Made by a program: the position numbers and the translations under genes. This document shows positions 46,701-56,835 of a stretch of DNA of 64,000 nt, in pieces. Positions within the stretch are counted from its first letter, which is position 1. Every line of letters begins with the position of its first letter. The notes under the pieces were generated by a model. It was not told the DNA's origin. It saw only the letters and a program-made list of their open reading frames with translations, and did no database searches. The DNA comes from Bolinopsis microptera. Lineage: Eukaryota > Ctenophora > Tentaculata > Lobata > Bolinopsidae. The stretch lies in NCBI RefSeq assembly GCF_026151205.1, contig NC_087080.1:4505096-4569095 (forward strand), written 5' to 3'.

Positions 46701-46990
46701 GAGATTAAAAATGGCGGGACACTGCATCCGACATCCTGAGCTACTTGCCAGTGATTTAGTCTTATGGGAACCTACGCACGGTAGAGCACAGCAAGGCCGA
46801 CCAAGACAAAGCTACTTGTCTATGTTACTGAAGGAAGTTGGGACAAACTCTAAAGAGGAACTGCGAACCCTGATGCGGGACAGGGATATATGGAGGGGGT
46901 TTTCTGGCGTAGATCGGACTTAGCTCCGACATAGTAGTAGTTGAGAATTTGAAAGGGAAGCCTCTCTTTGGTACGGACTTACAGAATGTT
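43740..46990 (+). mobile_element. RTE-clade non-LTR retrotransposon, near full length
   Basis: A single-ORF LINE with an N-terminal apurinic endonuclease and a reverse transcriptase of the RTE type. The 5' boundary is estimated: 43740-43950 looks like a GC-richer 5' UTR. The 3' end lies shortly after the stop, as is typical of RTE elements with very short 3' UTRs. No target-site duplication or terminal microsatellite could be fixed, though a GTGTCCGT microsatellite follows at 47068. Confidence 0.8.
44110..46923 (+). CDS. RTE endonuclease/reverse transcriptase ORF, uninterrupted
   Basis: An open frame of 937 codons from the ATG at 44110. The frame is open further upstream to about 43951, and the endonuclease's first motif (TLNVRTI) lies before the ATG at 44053-44073, so the true start must be upstream and lacks an in-frame ATG. 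Endonuclease residues: GIQEHR (about 10-15), VVGDLNAH (122-129), SQIDFI (186-191), SDHRVVVA (215-222). Reverse transcriptase: NGFRPGRSTTQQ, motif A FIDFKKAFDSVH (about 579-590), motif B AGVLQGDTLAPYLF, motif C FADD (about 690), YLGSWI, and the C-terminal YGSETWTL and GRPRQSYL blocks usual in RTE. All catalytic acids are present with no stop or frameshift, so the element is young and perhaps competent for retrotransposition if an upstream initiation site exists. Confidence 0.92.
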   Translation: MRDSGVHILGIQEHRVVHSTEIEYQDLGSSHLITTSAWRTSNGAAAGGVGIVLDKKTVFNSLISVYSHDRRTMVANFAGNPVTTVIVTYSPTKGATVDEAENYYDSLGGAIDQIPAHNLLFVVGDLNAHVSSSGNWTSFHKGPANRNGRLLEDMLLERQLEITNTRFQKRRGKLWTYLSDMSQSKSQIDFIICRKKWRNSVKNSEAYGSFHSIGSDHRVVVARVKLSLRISKTEKRAPVLDWSKLKTDIALQERYTVEVKNRFSILEKDDQTATERYQCFIDANRTTSRLLLPEKEKKKRCKISATPSVEIARLKLRECSIKYHSDATEDNRIAVQEGKQKLGDAYQAAKEHLLEGQVRELEEASWQGRHAKSWTMINKITGKAPSYTGKIKGNSPTERVQKWKDYFATLLGSPPTVENAEEDIDPVHPPLNIGTEPFTLDEYRKAKSSIKEGKAWGDDNIAPEVLKRCDLDQIVLDFCNNALLKGEKPDQWSTANIIPIPKKGDLSEPMNYRGISLSSLVAKSLNKMVLNRLKPEIETILRRNQNGFRPGRSTTQQILVLRRLIEGVKSRKLPAVLTFIDFKKAFDSVHRGKMLKILEAYGIPVKIVQLIRLMYEKTMAKVLTPDGETELFEILAGVLQGDTLAPYLFAIVIDYCMRQAIGDDAERLGLTLERRKSRRVGPKIITDVDFADDIALISEDMDKANEFLLRVESAAASVGLHINEGKTKVMTLNMEDRSSDLQSGSGEAIENVDDFIYLGSWIESTDREIRVRKGKAWGALHRLKDIWKSKLSKSLKIRLFIAACESVLLYGSETWTLTKAQEKSLDGTYTKMLRMVLGISWKDKVSNITLYGSLPRLSNKLRSRRLKMAGHCIRHPELLASDLVLWEPTHGRAQQGRPRQSYLSMLLKEVGTNSKEELRTLMRDRDIWRGFSGVDRT

Positions 46991-47067
46991 CTAGAACTAA
47001 TGTCTGTGTTTTCAAATTGCTTAATCCCTTCAGTTTCAACTGCAGTTGGGAGATTCTAAACTATCGC

Positions 47068-47152
47068 CTGTCCGTGTGTCCGTGTGTCCGTGTGTCCGTG
47101 TGTCCGTGTGTCCGTGTGTCCGTGTGTCCGTGTGTCCGTGTGTCCGTGTGGG
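47068..47152. repeat. 8-base microsatellite (GTGTCCGT)
   Basis: About ten units of TGTCCGTG, seen directly, about 145 bases after the LINE stop codon. Confidence 0.95.
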
Positions 47153-48846
47153 GAGGAAATACTGATAATATTGTGAGACTTGATTTCTCAATTATCTTTG
47201 TGAAGCTTGTACAGTTAATTACAAACCTTATAAACGGTGTACGTCAATGTTCTACGTCACATTTCGCTATTCGAGATGTTGGCGACACAAAGGGAGTGTA
47301 ACAGAAACATTCCATCTTAAACTTAATTCTCCGGATAATAGATTAAAATATTAGCAGTGCTAACATGGCTACGATTCAGATAATCAAAACGTCACAGACT
47401 TCTTCAACGATGTGCCCAGTTTACTTTAACAGACAAGATTGCTCATTAAGGGAAATCGTACTTTGTAGCTAGCTAACTGTCTATTATCAATCACCGGGAT
47501 TTGGATCAAGTTAATTTCACATGCTGAGAGCTTTTCTGTTCCTCATTTTCAGCCTTGGTGAATATAAATAACATCTCATCTTTTTTTCGGTAAGATGAGG
47601 GGTTTGACAGGACAGCCAAACATTTAACAATTTGTAAAACTAAAAGATTTAATGCAGGGATAATTATTTGAGTATGCTTAAAACTTTAAAATTAAATGAA
47701 CGTTTGCAGTTTTCATCGTGCCATAATGAAAACTGGCAGATCAAAAATCGCCGTTTACGATTTTGTGAAAGAACGTTATCTGATCATTTCCTAAATCTGC
47801 GCCAGAAAGGTGGTTCTAGGATACTAATTTTTCGAATCATGATTGCTTCAAAAGTTCAAATAGCTAAGAATGCCAGAACAAGTCCAGAATTTTGGCTCCG
47901 ATCCCAAAAAAAGAATAAAACAAAAGGAAATTAACGATAATACCTCCCGACTATAAAGGTTACATCGACTGTCGAACCATTGGGAAAATCAGCTTCATGA
48001 CTTCACGATAAAACGTAAAATGATCGTAAGTCGTTTAAGAAATAACTGGTGAACGATCATTTCGATTGATGACAGTAATTTAAAATCACTCAAATCACAT
48101 CCCAGCAAACAAGACAGAACTCCTGTCAAGCACAGCTCCGTCGTTTATATGAAGTATTTATGAGTGATTATTGATTACCGTTACCATGACCACAGCTGAA
48201 GTCGCGACAGTCGCCAGCCCACGTGATCAGCTGATCAGGCCTTGTTATTAGCACGTGGGCCTCGTGGTCAGCACGTGGGCTGAACTTAACAGCATGTGGG
48301 CTGAACTAGCCAATCAGAGAGTCGTATCACCTGGGAAGAGATAAGGAGATAGATACACATGATATTTATTAATCATTCAGCGATCATTAGCAAAAGTGCA
48401 GTTCACCCAGTTTTTATCATCTCCTATCTTGTTTAGTTACACTAAAGAAATTGATAGCCCTCAAAATCGCTTTTATATTTAGTGTTTGTTTGCGATGATT
48501 TGCGATGATTTGCGATTAAGTAACAGTAATTATATTATTTAGTATTTACTGCTTAAGTAATACTAATAGTCTTTACTGCTTATAATATTGAAATTTTGAC
48601 GTTTGCCGTTGATCCTAACGGCGAAAGTGCACGAAATGTTTAATTTTTAGCGCTTATAGCAACGTGACTGTACCAATTTTCCCTCGACGTTAAGGTAAAA
48701 TATTCCTAATCTCTTAATCCGCATTTATGTAAATTGCAGTCAAGACCTAGCTAACGTCAACAGCCTCCTTATTTTTAAAATAGCGTCATTAGTAAGACAG
48801 TCGACAAAACGGCGCTCCTGCCGTGAAATATGGTAGACAGAGAGAC
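47153..48846. other. Intergenic; E-box/CCAAT patch
   Basis: No gene. Around 48218-48320 there are three CACGTG sites, an AGCATGTGGGCTGAAC variant, a GATCAGCTGATC palindrome and a CCAATCA; the motif GCACGTGGGC occurs more than once. Confidence 0.35.
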
Positions 48847-49254
48847 GTTACCATGGTTACTCCTTCATGTAACCATGGTTACACCTTTATGTCTTTCACA
48901 ACGTATATTGTCTGATTATCTTGGATGGACTGCCGCAGTGCTAATGGGAGCCTCTTAACAAGTGAGTTGTCTTGTGACTCTTGTCAGGATAACCATGCCA
49001 ACTTGTCAGTATAGCTTTATAAAAACTATAGGCTCATCTAACTACTTCTGGAGAAGGCGTCTTATTTTACCACTACTACTCTACTAGTACTATGAGTATG
49101 ACTGATAGTAACGAAATAAGACGTCTTGAAATTATCAGTCAATATGACAGGTAACCATGGCAACTATTATCATGACAGCAGCAGTACGGCCAGACAAGCC
49201 GAAACCGCACGAGCCTATTTCCAGGTTATCTCACATAGACGTTACCATGGTTAC
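48847..49254. promoter_or_regulatory. Cluster of X-box-like palindromes
   Basis: GTTACCATGGTTAC at 48847-48860 and 49241-49254, GTAACCATGGTTAC at 48869-48882, and GTAACCATGGCAAC at 49151-49164. Only the last fits the RFX consensus GTNRCC-NN-RGYAAC exactly; the others share the core GTNACCATGG but have an altered right half. Confidence 0.4.
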
Positions 49255-52200
49255 TGATCTCACTGTGTAATAGCTGCTTCTTTCACGACTGGGTGTCTGA
49301 CGAGTTTCTAGACCGGTTTTCTATTTTAAACTACCTATTTTCTGACGCCGCATGAATAGAAATGTAGAAAGCAATTTTAAGAGATGAAGTAACACTGACA
49401 TCAATGTTCGTTACCTGTATATGTGTCTCACTATATGTGTCTCTTTATGATTATTGAGTTATTGGTCGATTAAAAAGTTGGTTAAAAGTCTGTTAAAAGG
49501 GTGATTGAGGGATACCTTATTTTTCAATACAAGTTTAAATTTCTCCTCTTTCTTTCACAAATGTAGGTAATTTCACTGTTGAGTGAATTTAGAACTTAAA
49601 TAGAACGTTTTGTAGGTTGGGGTTTTACCATTGGTTTAATATGTGAGATCCAGAGAAACACAAACCCAATTTTGAAGAATATTACATCTATCAAATAAAA
49701 CTTCACGAAGCCAAGTTTCCTGGAAATTCAGCCATCCTAAAGTCATCGAGTTAATTTCCGGACGCCTTCTCCTTTTAAAAAGTAAAAACTTTACACTGCT
49801 TCCTAAAAGCCCGCCTATAAACATCCTATAAATCCGCTTATAAACACCCTATAAACCCGCCAAGAACCGATACACACTCCCGCTAAATTTGCGTATATTC
49901 CCGCCAAATTTACATACATTCCCGCCCAATTTGCATGTTTGTGACACACACACTAACACACACTAACAGTATATCTAGATAAGTAGATAGACAGTAACAG
50001 TTAGGTCTATTACTATTAGCACGAGTCTTTATTGCATTTAAGTCTAAGTAATGAGCAGACGTTGCAGAGATGGTGTGTCTTGCGGAGAAGGAGGTGCCTT
50101 CTTTTGCTGGGTTACAGTCTTCGTTTAAGTGAGGTTTTCTTTCTGCGTAGTGCTGACGCGAGACGATTGAGGAGACTTAGAATTCTCACTGGGTTGATTT
50201 GTAACTTTAAAAAAATCTTTTGGGCTATTTTTTCATTATTTTTTAATACTATACTTCCTATATCTGATATCCCCTCTTTTTGCATGGTTGCACGTGCGCT
50301 TATCAAAGAAACTGTTATCTGACGATCCATCCTTACAACCAACTACTGTTTGTACAGTAATTATTGTTAATCCTCCAAAAGTCCAAATATAGTCACAGGT
50401 TGCCATGGTTAGGTACACTTTTACGGGTTATAGGATAAAGCAAAGGCAGTATTTCTATCCAATCACTGTCCAGAGATTAAACACAAAGCCATATAAAGGA
50501 GCATTAAACTTAATTATAAGATTATAATCAAGTCCGGAAGAGGGGAGATTAAGATCGCGACTTCAAAATTGTCATATTTATGATCTTGCAACACCTATTT
50601 TGTCATATTTATGATCCTTGCCAGCGGGAGGACGTATTTGTATTGTAAAGTATAAGAGAACCCCTTCCCCTTACATTAGGGTAGACTAAGTTAAAATATT
50701 TGTAAGTGCGACGTTTGACTGTTTTTCTTACTATTTTATTTTCTGCTATTATATCCGGCTTTTCATGAATCATAGCTCGACCAATCTTGTTGAGATATGT
50801 CAGCCTCTACAATCGATCTTATTACTAGCCTCTATAATAAATTACCACGTACATGGTGTTCATGAGAGATAGGTGCAGTTTTGAACATCTGTAAATTAAT
50901 TTATGAAGAAGCAATCAGCTATATGTTGCGCTTGTCCTCTTTTGTACATGTATCGGCATGATGTTGATTGGATGTTATACGTGAGCAGACCTTTATTCAT
51001 GGGTGTTATCAGATAAAGATAGAGTTTAGTTGTGTCCTCAGTTATACGAAAAACACTCAAACTTTAAACAGATCTTCAATTTACTTTTAAAAATGGTTTA
51101 GGATATTTTAAGTGACCTTAGATAAACTACAGTAGGTCTGTATGCTGCTGTTCAGATAAGTAAGACAATTTCTCCACGTGAATACACCTCGTAACCCAAC
51201 AGCTGTTGTCTACCGTATAACATGATATTAAGTTATCATATCAAGTCATCAAATTAAGATAATGTATTAATTTATCCTTTGTATTGATCGAGAACGTCGC
51301 TTCAATCTGGTAATATCTATTTTCCTCAATTAACGAAAGTTCATTATCTTAATTTCTCATCGTCATTAGAACTAAATAATTATTCCACAGAATTTTGTCT
51401 GCAAAGTAGTTACCATTCAACAAGGTAAATCCCAGATGATATCCCCGAATGGAACAGAGCCTTGGCTTCGGTAATTTCACACTTCCAACTAATGTCAGGT
51501 TAGATTAGATTTAGACCTGATAATAGTTGCCATGGTTACCAGTCCGTCGATATCATTGCCGTCTAATAGTTATCTAATGCTCGACACTTCCAATAAATCG
51601 ACTTTTGCACTTCGGACGAATCCACTTTTGTGCACTTCTGTGTTATTTGATGTAGCCGAATTAACGGAGAGTTTCCATGGAATTCCTAGACGTATTAATA
51701 AAATAGCTATTTTAATAAAACAATTATTTATTTGACGAAACAATAATTTATTTTGAGGCACATCTAAAAATGTCAATTTGTATAACAACTTACAGAATAT
51801 GTGAACGATGTCTGATACTTTGAGCCATTGCTAAACCCTATAGCTTATAAAGCGATGTACGTCATGCTTTCAATATGAAAATTGGTTCATATTGAATTTT
51901 ACGATAAAGTTACCTAAGCTATATTAACGTCATGTGACCTAACCTGACTATGAGCATCAGGTGACCTGAATAGTGACTAGTCCTGCTGTAGTATATAATG
52001 GCGGAAAAACTAATTTCTTGTTTTGTTTTCTCCGTGTTCCATGTCCATATCATCAAGGACTTTAATTGCAATTCTAGAGGTCCGCTTCTCTTCCTAGTTA
52101 ATCCCAGTATTACTTTGATGTTTTCTATACTCTATACCACTATATATTGTCTATATATCGCAATAAAAACTAATATCGTAATGGTCACCTGAAAAGACTC

Positions 52201-52491
52201 TTCAAAGCTTTTTATAGCGCTCTTTGCAGAAATGCATGTAGTCGAAAATGAACAAAACGATCAAGCAGCTTTAGAAAGGTTGAGGATTTGCAGGTTTTGT
52301 GCTATTTGACGATATCTGAAAATATTTGACGATATTTTATATTTGACAGTATCTGAAAATATTTGACGATATCTATTTAGAAATTTGGAGCCATTTTGGA
52401 TTTCCTTATACAATCGTCAATATTGTGTTTTCTGGCATCATAATCACATGTGGAGATTACAATACGTTTACTAATGAATGACAGATACCAT
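49255..52491. other. Intergenic, no gene
   Basis: Only short unremarkable open frames. One more near-X-box, GTTGCCATGGTTAC, is at 51526-51539. A small tandem (TATAAACMCCCGCYTATAAAC type) is at about 49812-49860. Confidence 0.4.
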
Positions 52492-52505
52492 GTAACCATG
52501 GTAAC
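52492..52505. promoter_or_regulatory. Perfect X-box motif GTAACCATGGTAAC
   Basis: Exact match to the RFX consensus. No gene start is recognised close by; a possible spliced leader-type microexon with strong flanks (TTTCTCAG and GTAAGT) sits at about 52692-52715. Confidence 0.4.
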
Positions 52506-53669
52506 TATCATCTAATCTCCAGACTAGTGTATCATTATTATATCAGCCTGTATTTTTACATCACCATGACAACAACACGTGAAGTCGTGCGATCCGCCGG
52601 GTTTAAAATCACAATTTTAATCTCAGCCGGTTTATCTTAATCTTGGCTGTTATTTGGGTGTGTTTGTTTTCGTGCACAGGTTTCTCTCAGGTTAATTGTG
52701 CTGTCAGATTCCAGGTAAGTTGATATCGATTATCTCAGCAATATACTTGTGATAATTGCCCTGATTTGCATATCTAATTCACTCTTTCCCACTCTGACAT
52801 CTGCAAGTAGTTATAGTAGATAGATATGGATTTAGTAGAATTAGATCGGTTCCAAGCTTATCCTTGGCGAGGTTATTGATCGCTTGATTTGTTTAGCTCT
52901 TCGTCATTCATAAAAACTTTGAACGATTTGCCGGATTAGGTGATAATCAGTTTTGAGGCGAGATTTTTCTTCTGCAGATCCAACTAATAAGTTATTCTTT
53001 TGATAACGAGGGTATATCACTTATAACACTAGTTAGTTTCGAGACAGTCTTTTTGTGCAGATTAGCAGAAAGTAGCACTTTCTGGACGATGCAGTTGTCT
53101 GCTGCATTAGAACGTGGTATATAACATGATACACAATAAAACCAAGTTGATGATAGTAAGTTGGGCTCCAATACATCTCATTATGTTTTTTATACAGCTA
53201 ATCGCTATAAAGGAAACAATTTGTCAGTTTGCCGATCCTGTTTCAACTGATCCGCTTGGACAAATTCAGGTGGAAATTATAGCTTTCTCTGCTAGTAGTT
53301 ATTGATATTACTAGTACTAGTAGTATGTCGTGAGATTTTACTTTGAACGAGAGTGATTGATTGATAGCTTTCGTGTTACCCCAAACCTCGAAGTGGGCGC
53401 ACGGGGAAGAAGGGGGGAAAATAGAATTGAGTAGATTTTTGCTAAAACAATTTTAATTATTTGCAACATTTGGCCGGTAATATTTGGAGTTTCCACGCTG
53501 CATAGTCATTAAGTTATTTGAGAAATCATAATAATGCGGTCGCCAATTGCTGCAGATTTGTTTAGATTAGCAAGCGTTTTGTTGCTATAGAGACAGTGGT
53601 TTATCCACGCTTGTTTACGGTAATTAACGGTAATTAACGGTAATTAACGGTTAATTGAAGTGGATTCTA
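52506..53669. other. Intergenic; possible noncoding microexon
   Basis: The sequence at about 52692-52715 is bounded by a pyrimidine-rich acceptor and a perfect CAG|GTAAGT donor, which suggests a 24-base exon of an otherwise unseen gene. A TAATTAACGG 10-base tandem repeat is at 53618-53652. Confidence 0.3.
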
Positions 53670-53782
53670 GTGGGGAGGCATATTTGTTTGACACGTGACT
53701 GTAATTCTGGGGTTTGATTGGTGAATAGTGGAAGCTGGTTTGTTAATTGCTGTCACGTGTCAAGGAATATACACCTCCCCAC
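53670..53782. mobile_element. 113-bp foldback element with E-boxes in both arms
   Basis: The ends GTGGGGAGG (53670) and CCTCCCCAC (to 53782) continue as an imperfect inverted repeat of about 30 bases. Each arm includes TTGACACGTGAC or its complement, so a CACGTG sits in each arm. No coding capacity; target duplication not evident. Confidence 0.65.
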
Positions 53783-53920
53783 ATATTATTATAGTGATTG
53801 CTATTTATTAACCAAACTAATAGTTCCAACATGATTGGATGCAGTATTGGGATCAAAAAAGGGTCCAGATATCAGCGACTCAGTCTGAAAAGCTACGGAA
53901 CTTTTTCTGGGGTGGTAATA

Positions 53921-54255
53921 GCCACTTACTATCTTAATTGGGTATATCTGTCTACCAATATCTGTCTAATATCTGTAGCTGAATTATGGCTACTTACTAT
54001 CTTAATTGGTAAATCTGCCTAAAAATATCTGTCTAATAATTGTAGCTGAATTATGGCTACTTACTATCTTAATTGGGTATATCTGTCTGCCAATATCTGT
54101 CTAATAATTGTAGCTGAATTATGGCTACTTACTATCTTAATTGGGTATATCTGCCTACCAATATCTGTCTAATAATTGTACCTGTACTTGGTTAAAAGAC
54201 ACTTACTATTTTAATTATCCATGTATGTCTACCTGCAATATCTGTCCAATATTAT
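53921..54255. repeat. ~68-base tandem repeat, 4-5 copies
   Basis: The block starting CTTACTATCTTAATTGGGTA recurs at about 53921, 53990, 54060 and 54127, with a degenerate fifth copy at about 54200. Copies differ by a few bases. Confidence 0.85.
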
Positions 54256-56835
54256 CCAAATCAATATGCTCTATAAACTGATGTTTTGTTTTTGGACTTC
54301 ATGTTGCTGTTAATGCTGAAGACTATATCACTAATTGTGACATATAATTAGTGATTTTATTAAAGATTCTTATTGTTCCAGAATTCCAGATTTTCTTTTT
54401 TATAACGACAGCTTGGTTTGTGCCGTAAGAGATTAGACAAACAACAGCTTGAAAGGATTGGTGACTGAGCTGTGAGAATTTAAATACGTATGCTGAACCC
54501 ACAAATATTTCGTTTTTACTTACAGCATGTGTCTTCATCGGTCGATTTAGAAGTTGGTAGAGAATAATGGGTTGCTTGGTTTGACCTAATATAGTAATAA
54601 ACAATGCTCAACAGTTCTTTTAATCGACTTTTTAATCGACTTTTTCGCGGGTGGCGAAACTTAGTCTGTCCGTATGTCTGTCTGTCTGTGTCTACTTGTC
54701 TATCTATATGTCTGTCAGACTACCTCAAAACACGTTATTTCTACGCCATATCAAACTAAATGCAATCTAACTGTCTATACATAACTATTAGTAAGTTAGT
54801 AATACTAACTGCTCCTAACCAAGCCACGTAAGAGAGAACACTGTACTGCGCTGTTACCATGGTTACTGCGCTGCCAGCTGACCTCGTTATTTTAGTTGAT
54901 TAGTTCATGATTCCTCTACCTTGCTCTCGTCAACTGATCAAGTCTTCTAATTTCTCAGTTTCAGTGCTCGTAATCTGTCTTCATGCTAATATCCTCCGGA
55001 GACAGGCTGTCTGTACCAGGAGGAAGAGGCCGCTATCTCCTCGGAGGTGGACTTACAGGCCTCTATCTGCTTTGCACTAAAGTATTGTTTTCGTGACGTT
55101 GGAACAGATCTGCATCTCAATTGTAGCTGTCGTGAGTTCGTGCGGTAATATGCAGTTAATTGCGGAAATAAGCTAATGTAGTTGAAAAGCCGGGTGGAAA
55201 GTAGACACTACGACCAGCTGAATATCGATCTGAATTTTACTGCAATATCCGACACGATTTGCATCAATAAGTTGAATGTCAGAAAATGGTAAATGCGATT
55301 TTGAAAAAGCTGCAAAGGCTGCCTAGAGTCTGCTGAGCCTGCCAGTTCTGATCAGCGGGTAACTGTTACTATGGTAGCAGTTACCATGGTAGCGACTAGC
55401 GAAGGCACTACTTTGTTAATCTTTCGTGGCAGAACCACATACTTAATAGCTACAAACGTATTTAGCTAATAGCTATATCATAGCTAATTGCTATATATCA
55501 TGGCTATATTCTGTTGTACAGCTTAGTTCGTTATTAGTAAAGATCTTTGTTAAAATTAAGCTCTTCAATTCCTAAGTTTATACTTTTATATAGTATCGCC
55601 AAGGTAACTGTTGCCAAGTACTGGTGGTGCCAGTCGCTTGCTAATAAGTGCTGAAGATTAAACATCCAAGTACGCTCGACACTGAGGAATAGCTTTATTT
55701 ATTGACGCCCGAATTTTAGGCTTGCTAACTCTTTCTTTCTGTAATGCAAGTTTTGGTTACAAAGCTTGTAACCTTGTAAACTTTGTTTTGTCGTATTTGA
55801 TTATAAGTATTAAACCTTCTCTGCTCTAACATTTACTTTTAGGAAACATAATAATATTAAAACGAATCTTGCCTGTTATAAATCAATAAGTCGCCTAAAT
55901 CAATAAGCTCGCCTCTAGTTTCTTTTAAACTCGTCACTTGTTTCGTTTAATTATATAATTTATTAATTAATTAGCAACAACCCAGTATTAAGACTACTGG
56001 AATCAGTTAATGTTTTCACATTGCTTTTCACGAAAGCCCCCATTCACGATACAATTGGCCCTAACTGAAATAGCTTTGGGAACCTATCATGTTCACAAGG
56101 TATTGGTATGTGAGTTGCTAAGCAGCCCAGTTGCTAAGCAGCCTAGTTGCTAAGCAACCCAGTTGCTTGTGTTTGTGCTTGTTTTTTTGTGCACGCAGAT
56201 TTACACTGACTTGTTTATGATGAGTTCCTTTGGTTAGAAATAACTGGAATTTTACTTTTGGTGCTGGTGTGTTAGTTAGAGCATATTCATATTTCATTGT
56301 CTGTTCCCTTGCAAGTACTGTATATAATGGACATGGAGACAATATTGGTTTTAACAACTGCATGGCTGCGACTGAAATATGTAACGAATATTATGAATTC
56401 TTCTCGTTTCGTGGGTATGTTGATGTTTCTCACTATATTACGTTAATATTCTTACAATTATATAGCCATTACGTTTAACAAAATTGTAAAACTGAAACAG
56501 ATAAGGCATCATTTGTAAAAACCTGCAACTGCATTTGTGAAAAGAACTATATGGCTGCCCTGCTTAGGAATTTTACGATATTTTTCAGTTCAAGCCACGA
56601 ACAGTCTGGGTTTTTTACTTTTCTCGCGTGTCCAGAATAAAAATTTCCAAAAATCAGCAGACAATTCAATAATAGTCGTGTAATCTACCTATATATTACC
56701 ATACATGGTTGATAGTAGTGTTACCATGGTTGCATTATCTAATATGGGCATATATACAAATGAAATCTGCCAAAATTTCTGCTTAAAATTTGGAAGATTC
56801 TCATAATAGTCGGATCCCAACCGTTCTAAAAGGCT
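54256..56835. other. Intergenic, no gene
   Basis: No gene seen. Near-X-boxes are at 54853-54866 (GTTACCATGGTTAC) and about 55364-55395 (GTTACTATGGTAGC and GTTACCATGGTAGC). A 17-base tandem (GTTGCTAAGCAGCCCA) is at 56113-56166. A CTGTCTGTCTGT tract is at about 54674. Confidence 0.4.

Noticed and set aside
50032-50322. 96-codon plus-strand open frame with an Arg/Leu-rich start
   Set aside because: No domain and no promoter or splice signals; likely chance.
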